Positions 11,626 through 24,248 are shown, numbered from the stretch's first letter. The stretch: DNA of 64,000 nt from Corynebacterium gerontici (GCF_003813985.1 NZ_CP033897.1:1054001-1118000), one strand, 5' to 3'. Numbers and translations are program-made. Notes: generated by a model from the letters alone, not told the origin.

Positions 11626-11656
11626 CCCGTTCACCTGCAAGGGTGAACGGGTTTTT
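11626..11656 (+). terminator. Attenuator-like hairpin in the infC leader
   Basis: Stem CCCGTTCACC / GGTGAACGGG with a 6-nt loop, followed by TTTTT: a textbook intrinsic terminator. It lies about 120 nt inside the presumed infC leader and 85 nt before infC, and 170 nt after uvrA. It is therefore more likely an attenuator of the ribosomal-protein operon than the uvrA terminator, although it could also end uvrA readthrough. Confidence 0.7.
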
Positions 11657-11740
11657 CGCATGTGTGGCACGGCCACCAAGTGAAAACCCGGCGATTGGCG
11701 CGGTACGTCAAAAGTTCAATTTGCTACTTGAGGAGTCCCC

Positions 11741-12262
11741 ATCAGCGCTGAAGCTCGCATTAATGAGCGTATCCGTGTCCCTGAGATCCGTTTGGTCGGT
11801 CCAAATGGTGAGCAGGTAGGCATCGTCCGCATCGAGGATGCCCGGAAGCTCGCTTATGACGCAGATCTCGACCTGGTTGAGGTTGCGCCTAACGCGAAGC
11901 CCCCGGTGTGCAAGATCATGGACTATGGCAAGTTCAAGTATGAGCAGGCACAGAAAGCTCGCGAATCCCGCAAGAACCAGCAGCAGACTGTGGTGAAGGA
12001 ACAGAAGTTCCGCCCGAAGATCGACGATCACGACTACGAAACGAAGAAGAACAACGTCATTCGTTTCCTTGAGAAGGGATCGAAGGTCAAGGTCACCATC
12101 ATGTTCCGCGGCCGCGAACAGTCCCGCCCCGAACTTGGCTTCCGCTTGTTAGAGCGTCTGGCTGATGACGTTGCTGATTTTGGTGTGGTTGAAACCAAGC
12201 CAAAGCAGGACGGTCGCAACATGACCATGGTCTTTGGTCCGTTGCGCAAGGGCAAGAAGTAA
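11741..12262 (+). CDS. infC: Translation initiation factor IF-3
   Basis: IF-3 binds the 30S subunit, checks start-codon pairing and prevents 50S joining. The protein of 173 residues begins [28 protein letters not shown] and contains both IF-3 domains and the linker ([21 protein letters not shown]). The start is ATC at 11741, 5 nt after GAGGAG; no ATG, GTG or TTG in frame would give the conserved N-terminus. Unusual AUU/AUC starts in infC are known and allow IF-3 to repress its own translation, so the same autoregulation is likely. First gene of infC-rpmI-rplT. Confidence 0.96.
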   Translation: MSAEARINERIRVPEIRLVGPNGEQVGIVRIEDARKLAYDADLDLVEVAPNAKPPVCKIMDYGKFKYEQAQKARESRKNQQQTVVKEQKFRPKIDDHDYETKKNNVIRFLEKGSKVKVTIMFRGREQSRPELGFRLLERLADDVADFGVVETKPKQDGRNMTMVFGPLRKGKK

Positions 12263-12295
12263 AAACGTAGAGATTCGAAAAAGGACGTTAATTCC

Positions 12296-12490
12296 ATGAA
12301 GCAGAAGACCCACAAGGGCACCGCTAAGCGCGTCAAGATCACCGGTTCCGGCAAGCTCCGTCGCGAGCAGGCTAACCGCCGTCACCTGCTCGAGGGCAAG
12401 CCCTCGACTCGTACCCGCCGCCTGAAGGGCACCGAAGACGTCTCCAAGGCAGACACCAAGCGTGTGAAGCGCCTGCTGGGTCGCGGCTAA
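12296..12490 (+). CDS. rpmI: 50S ribosomal protein L35
   Basis: Small basic ribosomal protein of 64 residues. It begins [35 protein letters not shown], the standard L35 sequence. It lies 33 nt after infC and 62 nt before rplT, in the usual infC-rpmI-rplT operon, with an AAAAAGGA ribosome-binding site. Length and gene order are normal; nothing odd is seen. Confidence 0.98.
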   Translation: MKQKTHKGTAKRVKITGSGKLRREQANRRHLLEGKPSTRTRRLKGTEDVSKADTKRVKRLLGRG

Positions 12491-12552
12491 TCCGCACCCA
12501 AACCCATTCTTCAGTTCCCAATAAAACCAAGATAGATTAAGGAAGTTTTCAA

Positions 12553-12936
12553 GTGGCACGTGTCAAGCGCTCCCTGAACGCCAAGAAGAAGCGTCGCGAA
12601 ATCCTCAAGTCCGCCAAGGGTTACCGCGGCCAGCGCTCCCGCCTGTACCGTAAGGCTAAGGAGCAGTGGCTCCACTCCATGACCTACGCTTACCGCGATC
12701 GTCGCGCGCGTAAGTCCGAGTTCCGCAAGCTGTGGATCACCCGCATCAACGCTGCAGCTCGCATGAACGACATCACCTACAACCGTCTCATCCAGGGCCT
12801 GCGCCTTGCTGAGATCGAAGTTGACCGCAAGGTGCTCGCCGATCTCGCCGTGAACGACTTCGCTGCATTCTCCGCAATCTGCGAGGCTGCCAAGGCTGCT
12901 CTGCCTGAGGACGTCAACGCCCCCAAGGCTGCCTAA
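12553..12936 (+). CDS. rplT: 50S ribosomal protein L20
   Basis: 127-residue 50S assembly protein, beginning [38 protein letters not shown]; the basic N-terminal arm that threads 23S rRNA is followed by the globular domain. In other bacteria L20 represses the infC-rpmI-rplT mRNA, so the structured infC leader here may be its target, which is inference. The start is GTG with AAGGAAG 8 nt upstream. The gene is closed by a clear terminator at 12952. The last residues ([17 protein letters not shown]) form a short Ala/Pro tail. Confidence 0.98.
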   Translation: MARVKRSLNAKKKRREILKSAKGYRGQRSRLYRKAKEQWLHSMTYAYRDRRARKSEFRKLWITRINAAARMNDITYNRLIQGLRLAEIEVDRKVLADLAVNDFAAFSAICEAAKAALPEDVNAPKAA

Positions 12937-12951
12937 GCATCAGCTTCTTAG

Positions 12952-12979
12952 CCCGAGTTCCTCTGGAGCTCGGGTTTTT
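12952..12979 (+). terminator. Intrinsic terminator of the infC operon
   Basis: CCCGAGTTCC / GGAGCTCGGG stem (one G-T pair), a 3-nt loop and TTTTT. It is directly followed by a copy of the 11-base repeated word. Confidence 0.9.
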
Positions 12980-12990
12980 GCTTTTCGACG
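12980..12990 (-). repeat. Copy 1 of 11-base word CGTCGAAAAGC
   Basis: Exact copy on the minus strand, intergenic, immediately after the rplT terminator T-run; extended form GGACGTCGAAAAGC. Confidence 0.7.
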
Positions 12991-13059
12991 TCCCCGCGTG
13001 GCTCAAACCGGCCGCTGCGTAATATGAGGACACAGGTTGTTTGCAGCAGAGAGGTCATC

Positions 13060-13428
13060 ATGACGAATCCGTATCAGCGTCCCACCCAGGCACAGAATCC
13101 CTATGGCACCACGCCCTACGGGTCAAACTCCTTTAACCTTCCCCAGCACCAAGGTCCATATTTGCCCTTGAATCAAAAGAATCGCGTGATAGCGGCCGTA
13201 CTGGCCTTCTTCCTTGGAAGCTTCGGCGTTCATAACTTCTACTTGGGTTACAACACAAAGGGCTTGATCCAGGCAGGTTTGGGCATATTTGGCTGGTTAA
13301 CCGCAATCTTCCTCATCGGTTTCCTCGTACTTGCAGGCGTTAGCTTATGGGCGCTGGCCGAACTCATCCTGATCATCGCTAACGTAGGCCCCTACCAAAC
13401 TGATGCCAGGGGAGTTCCCTTGGACTAG
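13060..13428 (+). CDS. TM2-domain membrane protein
   Basis: 122 residues. A Pro/Gln/Asn/Tyr-rich cytoplasmic N-terminus (NPYQRPTQAQNPYGTTPYGS) is followed by a TM2 domain: LNQKNRVIAAVLAFFLGSFGVHNFYLGYNTKGLIQAGLG contains the first transmembrane helix and the conserved F-G-x-H-x-F-Y-L-G turn, and a second helix follows (TAIFLIGFLVLAGVSLWALAELILI). The start is ATG at 13060, 6 nt after AGAGAGG; a GTG or ATG further upstream lacks such a site. Likely monocistronic. The function of TM2 proteins in bacteria is not established. Confidence 0.88.
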   Translation: MTNPYQRPTQAQNPYGTTPYGSNSFNLPQHQGPYLPLNQKNRVIAAVLAFFLGSFGVHNFYLGYNTKGLIQAGLGIFGWLTAIFLIGFLVLAGVSLWALAELILIIANVGPYQTDARGVPLD

Positions 13429-13473
13429 GGGCACAACAGCGTGCACTTGGAGGCCAGTTGCTACATTTGCCAC

Positions 13474-14301
13474 ATGGCCTCCATTGATTTTTCAGATCCA
13501 TTTACTGAGCGCACCCCGCGTGTGGTGCAAGCAGCGAAGCTGCACCGAAGCGCCGCCAGGAAAAAGGCGCAAAAGTTCATCGTCGAAGGCGAAAACTCAG
13601 TAGAAGCAGCACTAGCCACTGGGTCTGCAACGGATCTGTTCATCTCGGAGCAAGCCGCCGGGCGCTTTTCGCACATCCTCACGCTTGCCCGAAACATGGG
13701 CGTTTACGTGCACCCCATCAGCGAACGCGCCGCAGTGCACATGGCCGATACCAAGAGCACCACCGGGCTTTTCGCCATCTGCAGCCCCGTCTTGTGGCCG
13801 CTCAAGCAGGCGCTGCGAGGAAACCCGCAACTGCTGAGCATCCCAGTGGAAACGAATGAGCCCGGAAACGCAGGCACGCTGATTCGAGTAGCTGATGCTA
13901 TGGGAGCCGATGCAGTGGTGTTTGCGGGTGAGACCGTAGACCCTCAATCTTCCAAATGCGTGCGTGCATCTGCGGGGTCCCTTTTCCACTTGCCTGTCGC
14001 CCGTGAGCCCAACATTGAGGCGGTATTGCAAAGCGTTCGTGCGCGCGGCCTCCAAGTGCTCGCCACCAGTGCCGATGGTGAAGTGAACCTCGATGATGCC
14101 GATGAGCTGCTAGCGAAGCGTACCGCGTGGCTCTTCGGCAATGAGGCACACGGCCTTGGCGAGGAGCTGCTCGCCAAGGCTGACCACCGTGTGCGAATTC
14201 CGATTAGGGGTCGTGCGGAATCGCTCAATCTAGCAACGGCCGCGTCGATTTGCCTCTACGCGTCCTCGAAAATGCAGCACGCGGGTTCGTCGAAAAGCTA
14301 A
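13474..14301 (+). CDS. SpoU/TrmH-family RNA 2'-O-methyltransferase
   Basis: 275 residues. The N-terminal substrate-binding domain (RVVQAAKLHRSAARKKAQKFIVEGENSVEAAL) is followed by a SPOUT knot methyltransferase domain with the three SpoU motifs: NEPGNAGTLIRVADAMGAD, LFGNEAHGLGEEL and VRIPIRGRAESLNLATAASICLY. These enzymes methylate ribose 2'-OH in rRNA or tRNA using S-adenosylmethionine. Its place upstream of pheS matches tsnR (Rv1644), annotated as a 23S rRNA methyltransferase; the target nucleotide is unknown. The ATG at 13474 follows TACATT by 6 nt, suggesting a leaderless start; GTG at 13441 is less likely. A copy of the 11-base word overlaps its last codons. Confidence 0.9.
   Translation: MASIDFSDPFTERTPRVVQAAKLHRSAARKKAQKFIVEGENSVEAALATGSATDLFISEQAAGRFSHILTLARNMGVYVHPISERAAVHMADTKSTTGLFAICSPVLWPLKQALRGNPQLLSIPVETNEPGNAGTLIRVADAMGADAVVFAGETVDPQSSKCVRASAGSLFHLPVAREPNIEAVLQSVRARGLQVLATSADGEVNLDDADELLAKRTAWLFGNEAHGLGEELLAKADHRVRIPIRGRAESLNLATAASICLYASSKMQHAGSSKS
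14288..14298 (+). repeat. Copy 2 of 11-base word CGTCGAAAAGC
   Basis: Exact copy on the plus strand at the end of the SpoU methyltransferase gene, read as S-S-K-S just before the TAA stop; extended form CGTCGAAAAGCTA. Confidence 0.7.
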
Positions 14302-14366
14302 GAAGAGCTGCAAGGTATGATGGCGGGGTTGATTGCCTCGAAACACCAACGTGAAGGGTCCATTAA

Positions 14367-15407
<1,041 letters not shown>

Positions 15408-15477
15408 CCTCCAGCAACTTCACCACCAGTGCTTTTAGACGCAGTGGATTCGATCTGAATTTTAAGGAACAACTTTC

Positions 15478-17982
15478 ATGCTGATTTCTCAACAGTGGGT
15501 AAGCAAGCTGCTGGGCTATTCCAATCCTGGCTGGAACGTGAGCGCCGAGGAGCTCGACGCCGGTTACGTCCGCGTTGGTTTCGAGACCGAGGGCTATGAG
15601 CCGATCCCCAAGACCACCGGCCCCTTGGTCATTGGGCGCGTAGAAACGATTGAAGAGCTCACGGGATTTAAAAAACCCATTCGTCATTGCCACGTGAATG
15701 TTGGCAAGGCCAACGGCAGCGGTGAGCTGCAGTCGATCGTGTGCGGTGCCCGCAATTTCCGAGAGGGCGACACCGTCGTGGTGGCGTTGCCTGGCGCAGT
15801 GCTCCCCGGCAACTTCGCAATTTCGGCGCGCGAGACATACGGGAAGATGTCGGCTGGCATGATCTGTTCGGCTGCCGAACTCGGCCTGGCGGATAAGCAG
15901 AACTCCGGCATCATCGTCCTTGACGGCGGCGAACCAGGTACTGACGCGCGTGAAGCCCTCGGCCTCGATGACACCGTCTTCGACGTCAATATCACCCCGG
16001 ACCGTGGTTATGCACTCTCCGCGCGTGGCTTGTGCCGCGAGCTCGCCTCGGCGTTCGACCTCACCTTTGCGGATCCTGCGGAGAATATCGAGGTTGCCAA
16101 TATCGACGTATCCGCGGTCCCAACCCCGAGCGAGGAGCTCATTGGTGTCGAGCTTCGCGAGGAAACCCAGGCGCGCCGCTTTGGTCTGCGAAAAGTCACC
16201 GGCATTGACCCGAAGGCGGAGTCTCCCTTCTGGTTGCAGCGCGAGCTGATGTTGTGCGGACAACGCCCGGTGAACGCGGCAACGGACGTAACCAACTACG
16301 TCATGTTTCTGCTCGGGCAACCGATGCACGCATTTGACGCGAACTTGGTGCACGGCAACTTGGTGGTGCGGAACGCGCAAGAAGGCGAAGTGCTCGAGAC
16401 GCTCGATCATGTGAAGCGTGAACTTCACCCAGAAGACGTGGTGATCGCCGATGACCAGGGGATCCAGTCACTTGCTGGTGTGATGGGTGGTAACTCCTCC
16501 GAAATTCAGGACGACACCACTGACGTCTACTTTGAAGCCGCCAATTGGCACCCCATCCGCACCGCTCGCACCTCGCGCCGCCACAAGCTCAGTTCGGAAG
16601 CTTCTCGACGCTTCGAGCGCGGGGTTGATCCCGAGATCATTGAAGTGGCGCTCGACGCCGCCTGCGCGCTGCTGGTGGCAATTGCTGGTGGCAAGGTCAG
16701 CTCCCAGCGAACCCTCGTGGGGGAGCTGGAGGCACCCGAGGCGATTTCCATGAAGGTGCGTCGCCCGAGCGATGTTGCCGGCGTGGACTACTCCGATGAG
16801 ACGGTGATCGCCCGCCTTGAAGAAGTCGGCTGCGTTGTTGAGCGCGAAGGTGAGTTGCTCAAGGTCACTCCGCCGTCGTGGCGCCCGGATCTGGGCGAAC
16901 AGTCCGACCTCGTTGAAGAGGTGCTGCGACTAGAGGGCCTCGAAAGCGTCCCCTCGATCGTTCCACCGGCATCCATTGGCCGTGGTCTTTCACCTCAGCA
17001 GCGTCGACGCCGTGCAGTAGGCCACGCGCTGGCCTATTCGGGATATGCGGAGATCCTTCCAACGCCGTTTATTCGCAACGATGTGTTCGATGTTTGGGGT
17101 CTGGACGCCGAAGATCCCCGCCGGGCAACGGTGAAGGTGCAGAATCCGCTCGATGCCGATTACGCAGTGCTCGCCACCACGTTGCTGCCTTCCATGTTGG
17201 AGGCTCTTGGACGCAATGTGGCTCGTGGCCAACAGCATGTAGCGCTCTTCGGTTTGCAGCAGGTGAGCTTTCAGCGCGGCAATGGAACATCGCCCATGCT
17301 GGATGTCCGTCAACGGCCCAGCGAGAAGGAGGTCCAAGATCTGCTTGCCTCACTGCCAGATCAGCCGCTGCATGTAGCCACTGTCGCCACTGGTGAACAT
17401 CTGCATTCAGGCCCATGGGGTAAGGGGCGCGCTTATTCTTACGCGGATGCCATCGAATCTGCTCGGGTCGTTGCCCGCGCGGCTGGTGTTGATCTAGAGC
17501 TGCGCAATGCTGAGCAATTGCCGTGGCACCCGGGCCGTTGCGCTGAGCTGCTCGTTGATGGTGAAAGTGTTGGTTTTGCCGGTGAGCTGCATCCGCAGGT
17601 TCTTGAACGCCTCGGCCTGCCTTCACGCACCTGTGCCATGGAGCTCTCGGTGACGGCCTTGCCGCTGCGCGATCGCATGCCTGCGCCGGTGTTGTCTAGC
17701 TTCCCGGCGCTGCATCAGGACCTTGCGCTCGTGGTTGACGAGGCCACCCCGGCGGAGTCTGTGCGCCGTGCGATTCAGGACGGCGCGGGAGAGTTGCTGG
17801 AGCAGGTAGAGCTTTTCGACGTCTACCGTTCCGAATCCCTCGGTGACTCCAAGAAGTCGCTGGCGTTCTCCCTGGTATTCAGGGCGAACGACCGCACGCT
17901 GACTGACGAGGAAGCGAATGAGGCTCGTTTGGCCGCAGCGGCGAAGGCTAAGGCGGACACCGGCGCTCAGATGCGCGCATAA
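15478..17982 (+). CDS. pheT: Phenylalanyl-tRNA synthetase beta subunit
   Basis: 834 residues, normal for bacterial PheT. Seen in order: N-terminal tRNA-binding OB fold (about 40-150), B3/4 editing domain (REETQARRFGLRKVTG...NAATDVTNYVMFLLGQPMHAFDA, about 210-370), B5 domain (VRRPSDVAGVDYSDETVIARLEEVGC, about 420-490), the class II-like core and the C-terminal anticodon-binding ferredoxin fold (PVLSSFPALHQDLALVVDEATPAESVRRAI). TAAGGAAC precedes the ATG. Cotranscription with pheS is likely. The terminator at 17999 separates it from argC. One copy of the 11-base word lies near the end of the gene. Confidence 0.98.
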   Translation: MLISQQWVSKLLGYSNPGWNVSAEELDAGYVRVGFETEGYEPIPKTTGPLVIGRVETIEELTGFKKPIRHCHVNVGKANGSGELQSIVCGARNFREGDTVVVALPGAVLPGNFAISARETYGKMSAGMICSAAELGLADKQNSGIIVLDGGEPGTDAREALGLDDTVFDVNITPDRGYALSARGLCRELASAFDLTFADPAENIEVANIDVSAVPTPSEELIGVELREETQARRFGLRKVTGIDPKAESPFWLQRELMLCGQRPVNAATDVTNYVMFLLGQPMHAFDANLVHGNLVVRNAQEGEVLETLDHVKRELHPEDVVIADDQGIQSLAGVMGGNSSEIQDDTTDVYFEAANWHPIRTARTSRRHKLSSEASRRFERGVDPEIIEVALDAACALLVAIAGGKVSSQRTLVGELEAPEAISMKVRRPSDVAGVDYSDETVIARLEEVGCVVEREGELLKVTPPSWRPDLGEQSDLVEEVLRLEGLESVPSIVPPASIGRGLSPQQRRRRAVGHALAYSGYAEILPTPFIRNDVFDVWGLDAEDPRRATVKVQNPLDADYAVLATTLLPSMLEALGRNVARGQQHVALFGLQQVSFQRGNGTSPMLDVRQRPSEKEVQDLLASLPDQPLHVATVATGEHLHSGPWGKGRAYSYADAIESARVVARAAGVDLELRNAEQLPWHPGRCAELLVDGESVGFAGELHPQVLERLGLPSRTCAMELSVTALPLRDRMPAPVLSSFPALHQDLALVVDEATPAESVRRAIQDGAGELLEQVELFDVYRSESLGDSKKSLAFSLVFRANDRTLTDEEANEARLAAAAKAKADTGAQMRA
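17811..17821 (-). repeat. Copy 3 of 11-base word CGTCGAAAAGC
   Basis: Exact copy on the minus strand inside pheT, where the plus strand reads E-L-F-D-V; extended form GACGTCGAAAAGC. Confidence 0.7.
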
Positions 17983-17998
17983 GTTTTTGCGCCCTGGG

Positions 17999-18020
17999 GG
18001 GCGGCACCCGCCGCCCTCTT
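17999..18020 (+). terminator. Probable terminator after pheT
   Basis: Stem GGGCGGC / GCCGCCC with a 4-nt loop, followed by a T-rich but interrupted tail (TCTTCT), 16 nt after the pheT stop. The hairpin is strong but the U-tract is weak. Confidence 0.6.
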
Positions 18021-18040
18021 CTCATACCCTGATAAATAAA

Positions 18041-18068
18041 TTGCCTTTAGATGCATAAAGTGTATAGT
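18041..18068 (+). promoter_or_regulatory. argC promoter with probable ArgR operator
   Basis: -35 TTGCCT (18041-18046), 16-bp spacer, -10 TATAGT (18063-18068), then 7 nt to the argC ATG, so the mRNA should be leaderless. The region around the -10 (ATGCATAAAGTGTATAG) is an imperfect, AT-rich palindrome of ARG-box type, placed where bound ArgR would block polymerase. The promoter is well supported; the operator is inferred. Confidence 0.65.
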
Positions 18069-18075
18069 TCTAGGC

Positions 18076-19146
18076 ATGGTTCAAGTTTCCGCAGATTCAC
18101 AGACTTCAACCCGCATCGCGGTGGTGGGCGCCACGGGCTACGCGGGCGGTGAGATCCTCCGCCTGTTGCTTGATCACCCAGGTGTGAAAAGTGGTGAACT
18201 CAGTATTGGGTCGCTGATGGCGGGCAGTTCGGCGGGAACACCAGTCAGCGATGCAATGCCGCACCTCATCGCGCTAGCGGACCGCACGATCGAGGCCTTG
18301 GATCTGGAAAAGCTCGCTGAACATGACGTCGTCTTTCTCGGCCTTCCACATGGACATTCGGCAGAAATCGCCAAGCAGTTGCCGGAGGGGATGGTGATCA
18401 TCGATTGTGCCGCTGATTTCCGCCTGCGCCAGCAAAGCGATTGGGACACGTTCTACGGCGGCGATTATGCAGGCGCGTGGCCCTACGGAATTCCCGAGAT
18501 GCCGGGTCATCGCGAACAAATCGCACAATCAGCACGGGTGGCGGTCCCCGGCTGTTTTCCCACCGGTGCCACGCTTGCACTGTGGCCGGCAGTGCAAGCA
18601 GGGTTGATCGAGCCGAAGGTCTCGGTCGTGTCTATTACCGGCGTTTCAGGCGGCGGGAAGAAGGCCTCGGTGGGGCTGCTTGGCGCCGAAACCATGGGGT
18701 CGCTGAAGGCCTACAACACTGCTGGCAAGCATCGCCACAATCCTGAGATCGTCCAGAACCTCACCGAGGTCGGAGGCGAGGGAGTGCAGTTAAGCTTCAC
18801 GCCCGTCCTTGCACCATTGCCGAGGGGTATTTTGACCACCGCCACGGCGCCCCTGGCTGCCGGGGTAGACGAGGCCACGTTGCGTGCAGCCTACGAGCAG
18901 GCGTACGCCGACGAAGCTTTTGTGCATCTATTGGCGCCCGGGGTGCAACCGCAAACTCAAGCGGTGCTTGGATCGAACGCCTGCCACGTGCAGGTAGAGG
19001 TGGATCAGCGTGCTGGCACTGTGTTGCTCACGTCAGCCATCGACAATTTATGCAAAGGCACCGCTGGCGCCGCAGTGCAGTGCATGAATTTATGCTTGGG
19101 AATAGAAGAAACTGCCGGTCTGAGCATCGCTGGCGTAGCGCCATAA
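18076..19146 (+). CDS. argC: N-acetyl-gamma-glutamyl-phosphate reductase
   Basis: Third step of arginine synthesis: NADPH-dependent reduction of N-acetylglutamyl phosphate to the semialdehyde. The 356-residue protein has the Rossmann motif [16 protein letters not shown] at about 15-30, the catalytic Cys in [15 protein letters not shown], and the conserved HRHNPEI. First gene of argCJBDFRGH, with its own promoter directly upstream and probably no 5' leader. ArgR, encoded five genes later, is the expected repressor. The N-terminal extension of about 12 residues before the Rossmann fold is normal for corynebacteria. Confidence 0.98.
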   Translation: MVQVSADSQTSTRIAVVGATGYAGGEILRLLLDHPGVKSGELSIGSLMAGSSAGTPVSDAMPHLIALADRTIEALDLEKLAEHDVVFLGLPHGHSAEIAKQLPEGMVIIDCAADFRLRQQSDWDTFYGGDYAGAWPYGIPEMPGHREQIAQSARVAVPGCFPTGATLALWPAVQAGLIEPKVSVVSITGVSGGGKKASVGLLGAETMGSLKAYNTAGKHRHNPEIVQNLTEVGGEGVQLSFTPVLAPLPRGILTTATAPLAAGVDEATLRAAYEQAYADEAFVHLLAPGVQPQTQAVLGSNACHVQVEVDQRAGTVLLTSAIDNLCKGTAGAAVQCMNLCLGIEETAGLSIAGVAP

Positions 19147-19159
19147 AGAGGAGAGGTAC

Positions 19160-20332
19160 ATGAATCAGATCACGGGCGTGACCGCCCCCAAAGGTTTTCT
19201 TAGCACTGGGCTTGCTGCAGGCATCAAACCTTCCGGCAAGTCGGACGTCGCCCTCGTGCTCAACAGCGGGCCTGAGTTCAGTGCCGCGGGCGTGTTTACC
19301 CGCAACCGTGTTGTTGCCTCTCCCGTCAAGCTGAGCCGAGAAGCTGTCGGCGACGGCACGTTGCAGGCTGTGCTCTTCAACGCCGGCAACGCGAACGCTT
19401 GCAACGGCGCACAAGGCGACAGGGATGCTCGAGCTTCAGTGGCTCACCTTTCGAAGCTTATCGACGTCCCCGTGGACAACATCGCGGTGTGTTCCACAGG
19501 GTTGATCGGCGAGTTGCTTCCGATGGACAAGCTTCTCAGCGGCATCGAGCAAGTGGCGCAATCGCTTGGCGATAGCCCCGAACATGGTGAAAAAGCAGCG
19601 GACGCAATCCTCACCACGGATACGGTGCGCAAGCAAACGGTGGTGCAGGCGGATGGCTGGACGCTTGGCGGTATGGGCAAGGGCGTAGGCATGATGGCTC
19701 CTTCTTTGGCAACCATGTTGGTGTGCCTCACCACTGACGCCAAAGTGAGCGCAGATCAAGCCCAACGAGCGTTGGAGCGTGCCGTGGCTGTCACTTTCAA
19801 CACCTTAGACGTGGACGGTTCAACGTCTACCAACGACACAGTATTGCTCCTGGCCAACGGTGCTTCTGGCGTGGAACCCGACGCGGAAGCGTTCGAACAA
19901 GCAGTACTTGATGCCTGCGCCGATCTTGCCAATCAGCTCCAAGCCGATGCTGAGGGCGTGACCAAGCGCGTGCGCATCACCGTGTGCGGAACTGAGGACG
20001 ATGAGCAGGCATTGAACGCCGCGCGAACCATCGGCCGCGATAACTTATTCAAGTGCGCCATGTTCGGCTCCGACCCCAACTGGGGTCGAGTCCTGGCCGC
20101 CGTTGGTATGGCCGATGCGGCGATGAATCCAGACAAGATCTCCGTGTGGTTTAACGATCAACCAGTGTGCCTCAACAGCACCGGCGCACCCGGCGCCCGC
20201 GACGTGGATCTCAGCGGAGCAGATATTGACGTCCGTGTGGATCTCGGCACGGGTGGATCAGGAGAGGCCTTCGTTCGAACCACCGATCTCAGCCACGCGT
20301 ATGTCGAAATCAACTCGGCCTATTCTTCCTAG
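19160..20332 (+). CDS. argJ: Ornithine acetyltransferase (glutamate N-acetyltransferase)
   Basis: Transfers acetyl from N-acetylornithine to glutamate, closing the acetyl cycle; with acetyl-CoA some ArgJ enzymes also make N-acetylglutamate. The 390-residue precursor should cut itself between Ala184 and Thr185 in [11 protein letters not shown], making Thr the N-terminal nucleophile of the beta chain. Also seen: NAGNANACNG (oxyanion region) and the C-terminal [10 protein letters not shown]. The ATG follows AGAGGAGAG by 7 nt, 13 nt after argC. Bifunctionality cannot be judged from sequence alone; no argA-like gene is in this window. Confidence 0.98.
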   Translation: MNQITGVTAPKGFLSTGLAAGIKPSGKSDVALVLNSGPEFSAAGVFTRNRVVASPVKLSREAVGDGTLQAVLFNAGNANACNGAQGDRDARASVAHLSKLIDVPVDNIAVCSTGLIGELLPMDKLLSGIEQVAQSLGDSPEHGEKAADAILTTDTVRKQTVVQADGWTLGGMGKGVGMMAPSLATMLVCLTTDAKVSADQAQRALERAVAVTFNTLDVDGSTSTNDTVLLLANGASGVEPDAEAFEQAVLDACADLANQLQADAEGVTKRVRITVCGTEDDEQALNAARTIGRDNLFKCAMFGSDPNWGRVLAAVGMADAAMNPDKISVWFNDQPVCLNSTGAPGARDVDLSGADIDVRVDLGTGGSGEAFVRTTDLSHAYVEINSAYSS

Positions 20333-20356
20333 TTGTGAAATAGAGGATCCAAGGCA

Positions 20357-21285
20357 ATGGAACAATCTAAGCTCACCCCACAATTGCGCGCCAACGTGCT
20401 GGCTGAGGCGCTTCCCTGGTTGCAGCATTTCCGCGACAAGATCGTGGTGGTTAAGTACGGCGGCAACGCGATGGTGGATGAAGAGCTCAAAGCTGCCTTC
20501 GCCGCAGACATGGTGTTTTTGCGCACCGTCGGCGCAAAGCCCGTGGTGGTTCATGGCGGCGGACCGCAGATCTCCGCGATGCTGAAGAAACTCGGCATGG
20601 AAGGAGAATTCAAAGGTGGGTTCCGCGTCACCACCCCTGAGGTGATGGACGTGGTGCGCATGGTGCTCTTCGGTCAGGTGGGACGCGACCTCGTGGGGCT
20701 GATCAACTCGCATGGTCCTTATGCTGTTGGCATGTCCGGTGAAGACGCCGGACTGTTCCGGGCGGAGAAGCGCTACATTGATCTCGAAGGCGAGATGACC
20801 GACATCGGTCAGGTAGGCAACATCACGCACGTCGATGCCTCAGTGCTGCTGGACATCATTGAAGCGGGTCGAATTCCCGTGATCTCAACCATCGCCCCCG
20901 GCGAAGACGGGGAAGTATTCAACATCAATGCAGACACCGCCGCCGGTGCGCTAGCCGCCGCCTTGCAGGCGGAGCGCCTCATGATTCTCACCAACGTTGA
21001 AGGTCTCTACACCGACTGGCCGGATCGCAGCTCACTCGCATCGATGATCCGCACCGGCGACCTCCGCGAAATTCTTCCGAAGCTCGATTCGGGCATGATC
21101 CCGAAGATGGAAAGCTGTCTCCACGCCGTGGACGCTGGTGTAGACGCAGCCCACGTGATCGATGGTCGCGTTGCTCACTCCGTGCTGCTCGAGCTTTTGA
21201 CCTCCGGTGGCATCGGGACGATGGTGATTGATGACTCGGATGGGAACGTCGAAAAGCTTCCACAAACTCTCTATCGAGGTCAAGA

Positions 21286-21289
<4 letters not shown>
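20357..21289 (+). CDS. argB: Acetylglutamate kinase
   Basis: Second step of arginine synthesis: ATP-dependent phosphorylation of N-acetylglutamate, normally the point of arginine feedback inhibition in cyclic pathways. The 310-residue amino-acid-kinase-fold protein shows VVKYGGNAM (about 32-40), [10 protein letters not shown], and [15 protein letters not shown]. The N-terminal helix before residue 25 is typical of arginine-sensitive hexameric enzymes. The argB stop overlaps the argD ATG by 4 nt, so translation is coupled. A copy of the 11-base word lies near the 3' end. Confidence 0.98.
21247..21257 (+). repeat. Copy 4 of 11-base word CGTCGAAAAGC
   Basis: Exact copy on the plus strand near the end of argB, read as N-V-E-K-L. 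Confidence 0.7.
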
Positions 21290-23441
<2,152 letters not shown>

Positions 23442-23467
23442 CCACGTTGTGCTTTTGCTTACAACTA

Positions 23468-23495
23468 GAATAAAATAGAAAAAATTGAAATATTC
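23468..23495. promoter_or_regulatory. AT-rich inverted repeat before argR, possible ArgR site
   Basis: GAATA (23468-23472) and TATTC (23491-23495) flank a run of A/T, and TTGCTT lies just upstream as a possible -35. ARG boxes are AT-rich palindromes with TGAAT/ATTCA-type half-sites, so this may be an internal promoter and ArgR autoregulation site. Match is loose. Confidence 0.35.
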
Positions 23496-23520
23496 TCGCG
23501 CATCCTCGTAGGACTGACGC

Positions 23521-24090
23521 GTGGATTATTCAAGACGTAGTGGAGCACCTTTGACCGCTGAAAGTGAAGGATCGATGCCTCGAAGCAACATCACGCGCAC
23601 GGTTCGGCAAACCATGATTGTGGATATTCTGCAAAAGCATAAAGTTCACAGCCAGATGCAATTGTCCGAGCTTTTGGAAGCAGAGGGTGTATCGATCACT
23701 CAGGGCACGTTGTCAAGAGACCTCGATGAGCTCGGCGCGAAGAAATACCGCCCCGAATTTGGGCGCGGGTATTACGTCATTGGCAACGACGAAGTGTCCC
23801 TGGCAAAAACCTCGGGTGCTCGCGAGAAGCTGCGGAAGATGCTCGATGAACTGCTGGTTTCCATCGATCACTCGGGCAACATCGCAGTGCTTCGCACCCC
23901 GCCAGGTGCCGCCGCCTTCCTCGCATCCTTCATCGACAGGGTTGGTATGCAGGAAGTGGTTGGTACGATCGCCGGTGACGACACCGTGTTTGTTGTTTCC
24001 AGGGACTCAATCACAGGCCAAGAGCTCATTGCCTTAATGACGCACCGTGACTATGACCAGCTCACGAGCGAGCTTCAGTTTAAGGAATAA
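23521..24090 (+). CDS. argR: Arginine repressor ArgR
   Basis: Hexameric arginine-sensing repressor of the arg genes. An N-terminal winged helix ([28 protein letters not shown]...[16 protein letters not shown]) is followed by the C-terminal oligomerisation/arginine-binding domain ([22 protein letters not shown]...[16 protein letters not shown]). Three starts are possible: GTG at 23521 (189 aa), TTG at 23551 with GGAG 5 nt upstream, and ATG at 23575 with GAAGGA 3 nt upstream (171 aa). I list the longest; the conserved part begins at about residue 25 in any case. It lies between argF and argG, as in C. glutamicum. Confidence 0.93.
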   Translation: MDYSRRSGAPLTAESEGSMPRSNITRTVRQTMIVDILQKHKVHSQMQLSELLEAEGVSITQGTLSRDLDELGAKKYRPEFGRGYYVIGNDEVSLAKTSGAREKLRKMLDELLVSIDHSGNIAVLRTPPGAAAFLASFIDRVGMQEVVGTIAGDDTVFVVSRDSITGQELIALMTHRDYDQLTSELQFKE

Positions 24091-24206
24091 GGCGATTCAT
24101 CGTGCCTACAGCGGTTTTGTTGGGTAAAAACCTTCACAGTTCGTTCGAGGGTCACGCTGCGGGCATGACTTGTAGGCGTTCAAAGCAGAGTGTCTGCGTT
24201 TTTCAG

Positions 24207-24229
24207 AGTATTCAGTAATTCCATTCAAT
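24207..24229. promoter_or_regulatory. ARG-box-like sequence upstream of argG
   Basis: The AT-rich stretch AGTATTCAGTAATTCCATTC contains two ATTC half-sites of the type found in ArgR operators, 20-40 nt before argG. The 158-bp gap between argR and argG suggests a separate argG promoter here. Assignment is by resemblance only. Confidence 0.35.
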
Positions 24230-24248
24230 TTTCTAAGGAGATTTTCAC

